Shown: positions 14,628 to 16,675 of the stretch, piece after piece
Layout: each line of letters begins with the position of its first letter
Numbering within the stretch: position 1 is the first letter of the stretch
Source of the DNA: JBDKTH01 sp964558295
GTDB taxonomy: Bacteria > Planctomycetota > Planctomycetia > Pirellulales > Thermoguttaceae
Assembly: GCA_964558295.1 (NCBI GenBank)
Contig: CAZLDQ010000129.1
Span: 1-16,675 of the forward strand
DNA: 16,675 bases
Reading direction: 5' to 3'
Position numbers and translations under genes: made by a program
Notes under the pieces: generated by a model
What the model saw: the letters and a program-made list of their open reading frames with translations, nothing else
Databases searched by the model: none
Told to the model about the DNA's origin: nothing

Positions 14628-14656
14628 AGTATATTCCCCGTACAAAACGGCGTCAA
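14628..14656 (-). promoter_or_regulatory. Sigma70-type promoter of the fluoride riboswitch-eno unit
   Basis: The -35 box TTGACG (14651-14656) and the -10 box TATACT (14628-14633) are separated by exactly 17 bases on the minus strand. Each matches the consensus at five of six positions. The -35 overlaps the stop codon of the GH123-like gene. Transcription should start near 14621-14623, four to six bases before the P1 stem, so the aptamer is the very 5' end of the RNA. Confidence 0.8.
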
Positions 14657-16503
14657 TGGCTTTGGCGGATCGGTATCTGAGCAGCGTTCTGGGCCGCTTC
14701 AAGCCGTGGCGTGGCGGGCTGTTGGCCACGTTTGACGCCCTTGGCCTGGAGAATCGCGGTGGCCAGGTCACGACGGGCGGCCTGGAGGGCCTCGGGGTCA
14801 CGGCAGTACTGCCACCAGCTTGGGGCGATACGATCGACCACCTGTTGGACAATCGCCTTGCCGCCGTGCTTCTCCAACAGGGCGAAGTACTCGTAGTCTT
14901 CCATGCCGTCGCGGAGGTTTTTGAGCCGGATGCTGGCCACCGGACCGTCAATCCCACACGGCACGCCCGGATAGAAGAGATAGCCGCCGCCGTTGTAATG
15001 ACGCGGATGGGCAAAGGCCGGGTTGAACCAGGGTTCGATCACCGTGGTCACCGTGCTCCAGTAGAGCAATCCGGTAATCCCATACTGCCGGTTGATCCAG
15101 GTCGGGAGGCGGTAGACCAACAGCGGCCGGTCGATGTGCCAATAGGGCGGGTCCTTGTCCTTGACCTCGGCGTACTGCGGATGATATGGCGGTGCCCGCT
15201 GAACGAGCGCCGTATACGACCAGACTTCATCGCCGTGTGCAAGCTTCTCGCGCACGGTGTCCCGATCGATGAAGGCCCACAGGGGACACCAGATGTCGAC
15301 GGCCGGGTCGATGTCGGGCCAGGAGGCTTCGTGCGGATACGTCTGCTCAACGACAAGACACTTCAACTCGGGCGCCGCTTCGTGAACCAGTTGGCCAAGA
15401 ACCAGCACCTGCTCGTAGTTTTCCCGCAGATTCGGCTCATCCCACAGATAGACATACGCCCGTTTCTCCCAGCCGTTTTGTTTGAGGTAGTCGTAGTAGG
15501 CCCGATAGTAGCGAAGGGCTTTTTCCCGCTCGGCGGGGGCGATCGTTTTGTAGTCGGCACGCCTCGTCGAACTGGGAAGCTGAGCAAACGGGGCGCGGGG
15601 AATCTCAAAATCGGTGACGTGCAGGTCGGCCATGAACTTTTCCAGCGCCGCGTGCCGCTCGGGGACAACGGTCAGCGAGCCGTCGGCGTTGACCGTCGGC
15701 AGCAAATGGGCCGGAAGCGGCGGATTGAGCCGGTGCTCGGCCATCGCTTGGCAGTAGCGGGTTTCCAACTCGCGGAACTTCTCGGAATCCCGCGGGACGT
15801 TGTACAGTCGAGCCACGCTGGAAAAACCGCCAAAATGGTTTCGATGGGTCGGGCCGTCGGGAAGCGTGAAGTCCCAGACGGTCAAGGCGACGGGAATCTC
15901 CACCGTTCCTTCCTGGGCGACCACGCGGAACACGCCCCGATACACGCCAGCCGGCGTCTCCTTGGGCACATGCACGTCGACCCAGAGCGGCTGATTCTGG
16001 CCGGCGAACACTTCAAACGGCAAGGCGTACATGTCGTGTCCCCGCATAACCAGCGGCTCGCCCCAACGCTCGCGGTGCTGGCTCAAGGGTTCGATCGGTT
16101 GGCCGGTCACCGGGTTCATGACGGGCACCAACGGATCGGGGTAAAGGCCCGGCGGTAGTTCCGCCCGAGGCGTCGACATCCGTACCCGCACGTACTCTTC
16201 CCGATAAAGGGTGACGTGCTCCTTGGCAATCTTTACGCCACCTTCGCCAACCAGGTCGGAGATTTCGGCGCGGGTGACGTGGAGATTGCCTTGCCGGGCC
16301 GCGACGACGACCTGGAACGACTCGACTTCATTACGTGCCGCGGCGATTTGTGCCGCCGCCGCCCCGCGAGGCGTTTCGTGTTGGGCGATCCGCTCCAAGG
16401 CATCAAGCACCGTCAGTCCAAGCGGCTTGTCCTCGGAAGCCCTGGCCGATAGGCAGGTGAAGGCGATCAGCAGTATTAACGCGAGAACCATCAAACGTCG
16501 CAT
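14653..16503 (-). CDS. Secreted GH123/DUF4091-like glycoside hydrolase
   Basis: 616-residue exported protein. Residues 1-23 form a Sec signal peptide (MRRLMVLALILLIAF, cleavage near ARAS). About 30-215 is a beta-sandwich accessory region (ARNEVESFQVVV, then VPKETPAGVYRGVFRV). About 220-545 is a barrel resembling glycoside hydrolase family 123 / DUF4091, with VYLWDEPN placing an adjacent Asp355-Glu356 pair, as in the substrate-assisted mechanism of that family. GITGLLYWST (475-484) and the ending LKNLRDGMEDYEYFALLE (527-544) are characteristic. Characterised GH123 enzymes remove beta-linked N-acetylgalactosamine; the substrate here is unproven. The ATG at 16503 gives the signal peptide; the open frame upstream to 16581 covers the promoter. 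The stop codon overlaps the eno promoter. Confidence 0.88.
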   Translation of the reverse strand: MRRLMVLALILLIAFTCLSARASEDKPLGLTVLDALERIAQHETPRGAAAAQIAAARNEVESFQVVVAARQGNLHVTRAEISDLVGEGGVKIAKEHVTLYREEYVRVRMSTPRAELPPGLYPDPLVPVMNPVTGQPIEPLSQHRERWGEPLVMRGHDMYALPFEVFAGQNQPLWVDVHVPKETPAGVYRGVFRVVAQEGTVEIPVALTVWDFTLPDGPTHRNHFGGFSSVARLYNVPRDSEKFRELETRYCQAMAEHRLNPPLPAHLLPTVNADGSLTVVPERHAALEKFMADLHVTDFEIPRAPFAQLPSSTRRADYKTIAPAEREKALRYYRAYYDYLKQNGWEKRAYVYLWDEPNLRENYEQVLVLGQLVHEAAPELKCLVVEQTYPHEASWPDIDPAVDIWCPLWAFIDRDTVREKLAHGDEVWSYTALVQRAPPYHPQYAEVKDKDPPYWHIDRPLLVYRLPTWINRQYGITGLLYWSTVTTVIEPWFNPAFAHPRHYNGGGYLFYPGVPCGIDGPVASIRLKNLRDGMEDYEYFALLEKHGGKAIVQQVVDRIAPSWWQYCRDPEALQAARRDLATAILQAKGVKRGQQPATPRLEAAQNAAQIPIRQSH

Positions 16504-16552
16504 ACCCAGGACCCTTTCAGACAACGAGGGGGTGGTGGACCGCTCCCCTGCT

Positions 16553-16581
16553 ATTGTGTGGTCCGCACAGCACGGGGTCAA
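16553..16581 (-). promoter_or_regulatory. Candidate promoter of the GH123-like gene
   Basis: The -35 box TTGACC (16576-16581) and CACAAT (16553-16558), with four of six -10 matches, are 17 bases apart on the minus strand. The predicted leader to the ATG at 16503 is about 45 bases. Beyond it, bases 16582-16675 show no gene or clear element. Confidence 0.5.
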
Positions 16582-16675
16582 GCAGGCACCCCGGCTGCGC
16601 TGCAGCTTAGGCGTCTTGCTTGCACCCCTTTGAAGCTAGCGTTTTGTTTTGGTGTTGCCCTTTCTCTTGGCAAGG

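Noticed and set aside
14623..16158. Long plus-strand open frame (511 codons) opposite the GH123-like gene
   Set aside because: Antisense shadow; the minus strand has a signal peptide and clear GH123-like motifs.
16655..16673. Inverted repeat TTGCC/GGCAA at the right edge
   Set aside because: Five base pairs only, expected by chance, with no supporting context before the window ends.

Overview
The window is GC-rich chromosomal DNA, most likely from a planctomycete, perhaps near Pirellulales. This is inferred from gene style and was not tested against a database. The pointers are long secreted sugar-hydrolase-like proteins, a chemoreceptor with a long Glu/Arg coiled coil, many starts without a Shine-Dalgarno sequence, and degenerate intergenic repeats of the GAATGTCGAATG and CACGAAAG kinds. 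There are no rRNA or tRNA genes, CRISPR arrays or transposases.

Left part (1-3455, minus strand): a Cache/double-HAMP methyl-accepting chemotaxis protein and a Bcp-type thiol peroxidase, separated by about 400 bases without a gene. Centre-left (3640-7678, plus strand): the ribosome silencing factor RsfS, arginyl-tRNA synthetase with an unusual coiled-coil insertion, a HEAT-like protein and a small Cys-containing protein. A palindromic intergenic repeat then separates these genes from a convergent gene for a 760-residue secreted TIM-barrel protein (minus). A repeat-littered region of about 1 kb without a convincing gene follows (10101-11129).

Right part (11130-16503, all minus strand; transcription runs from high to low coordinates): a secreted GH123/DUF4091-like protein, then enolase, a possible 32-residue CxxC peptide, an MFS transporter, and last an 86-residue TM1266-type ACT-like regulator with its own promoter and leader hairpin.

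The most notable find lies between the GH123-like gene and enolase. A sigma70-type promoter (TTGACG, 17 bases, TATACT) is followed at once by a fluoride riboswitch aptamer (crcB motif), a switching hairpin, and an intrinsic terminator with nine T residues, all upstream of eno. Enolase is a classic target of fluoride inhibition, so the arrangement fits fluoride-induced replacement of the inhibited enzyme. Three mutually exclusive pairings can be traced by eye and give an ON-switch model. The CxxC peptide and the MFS transporter downstream of eno may share this control.
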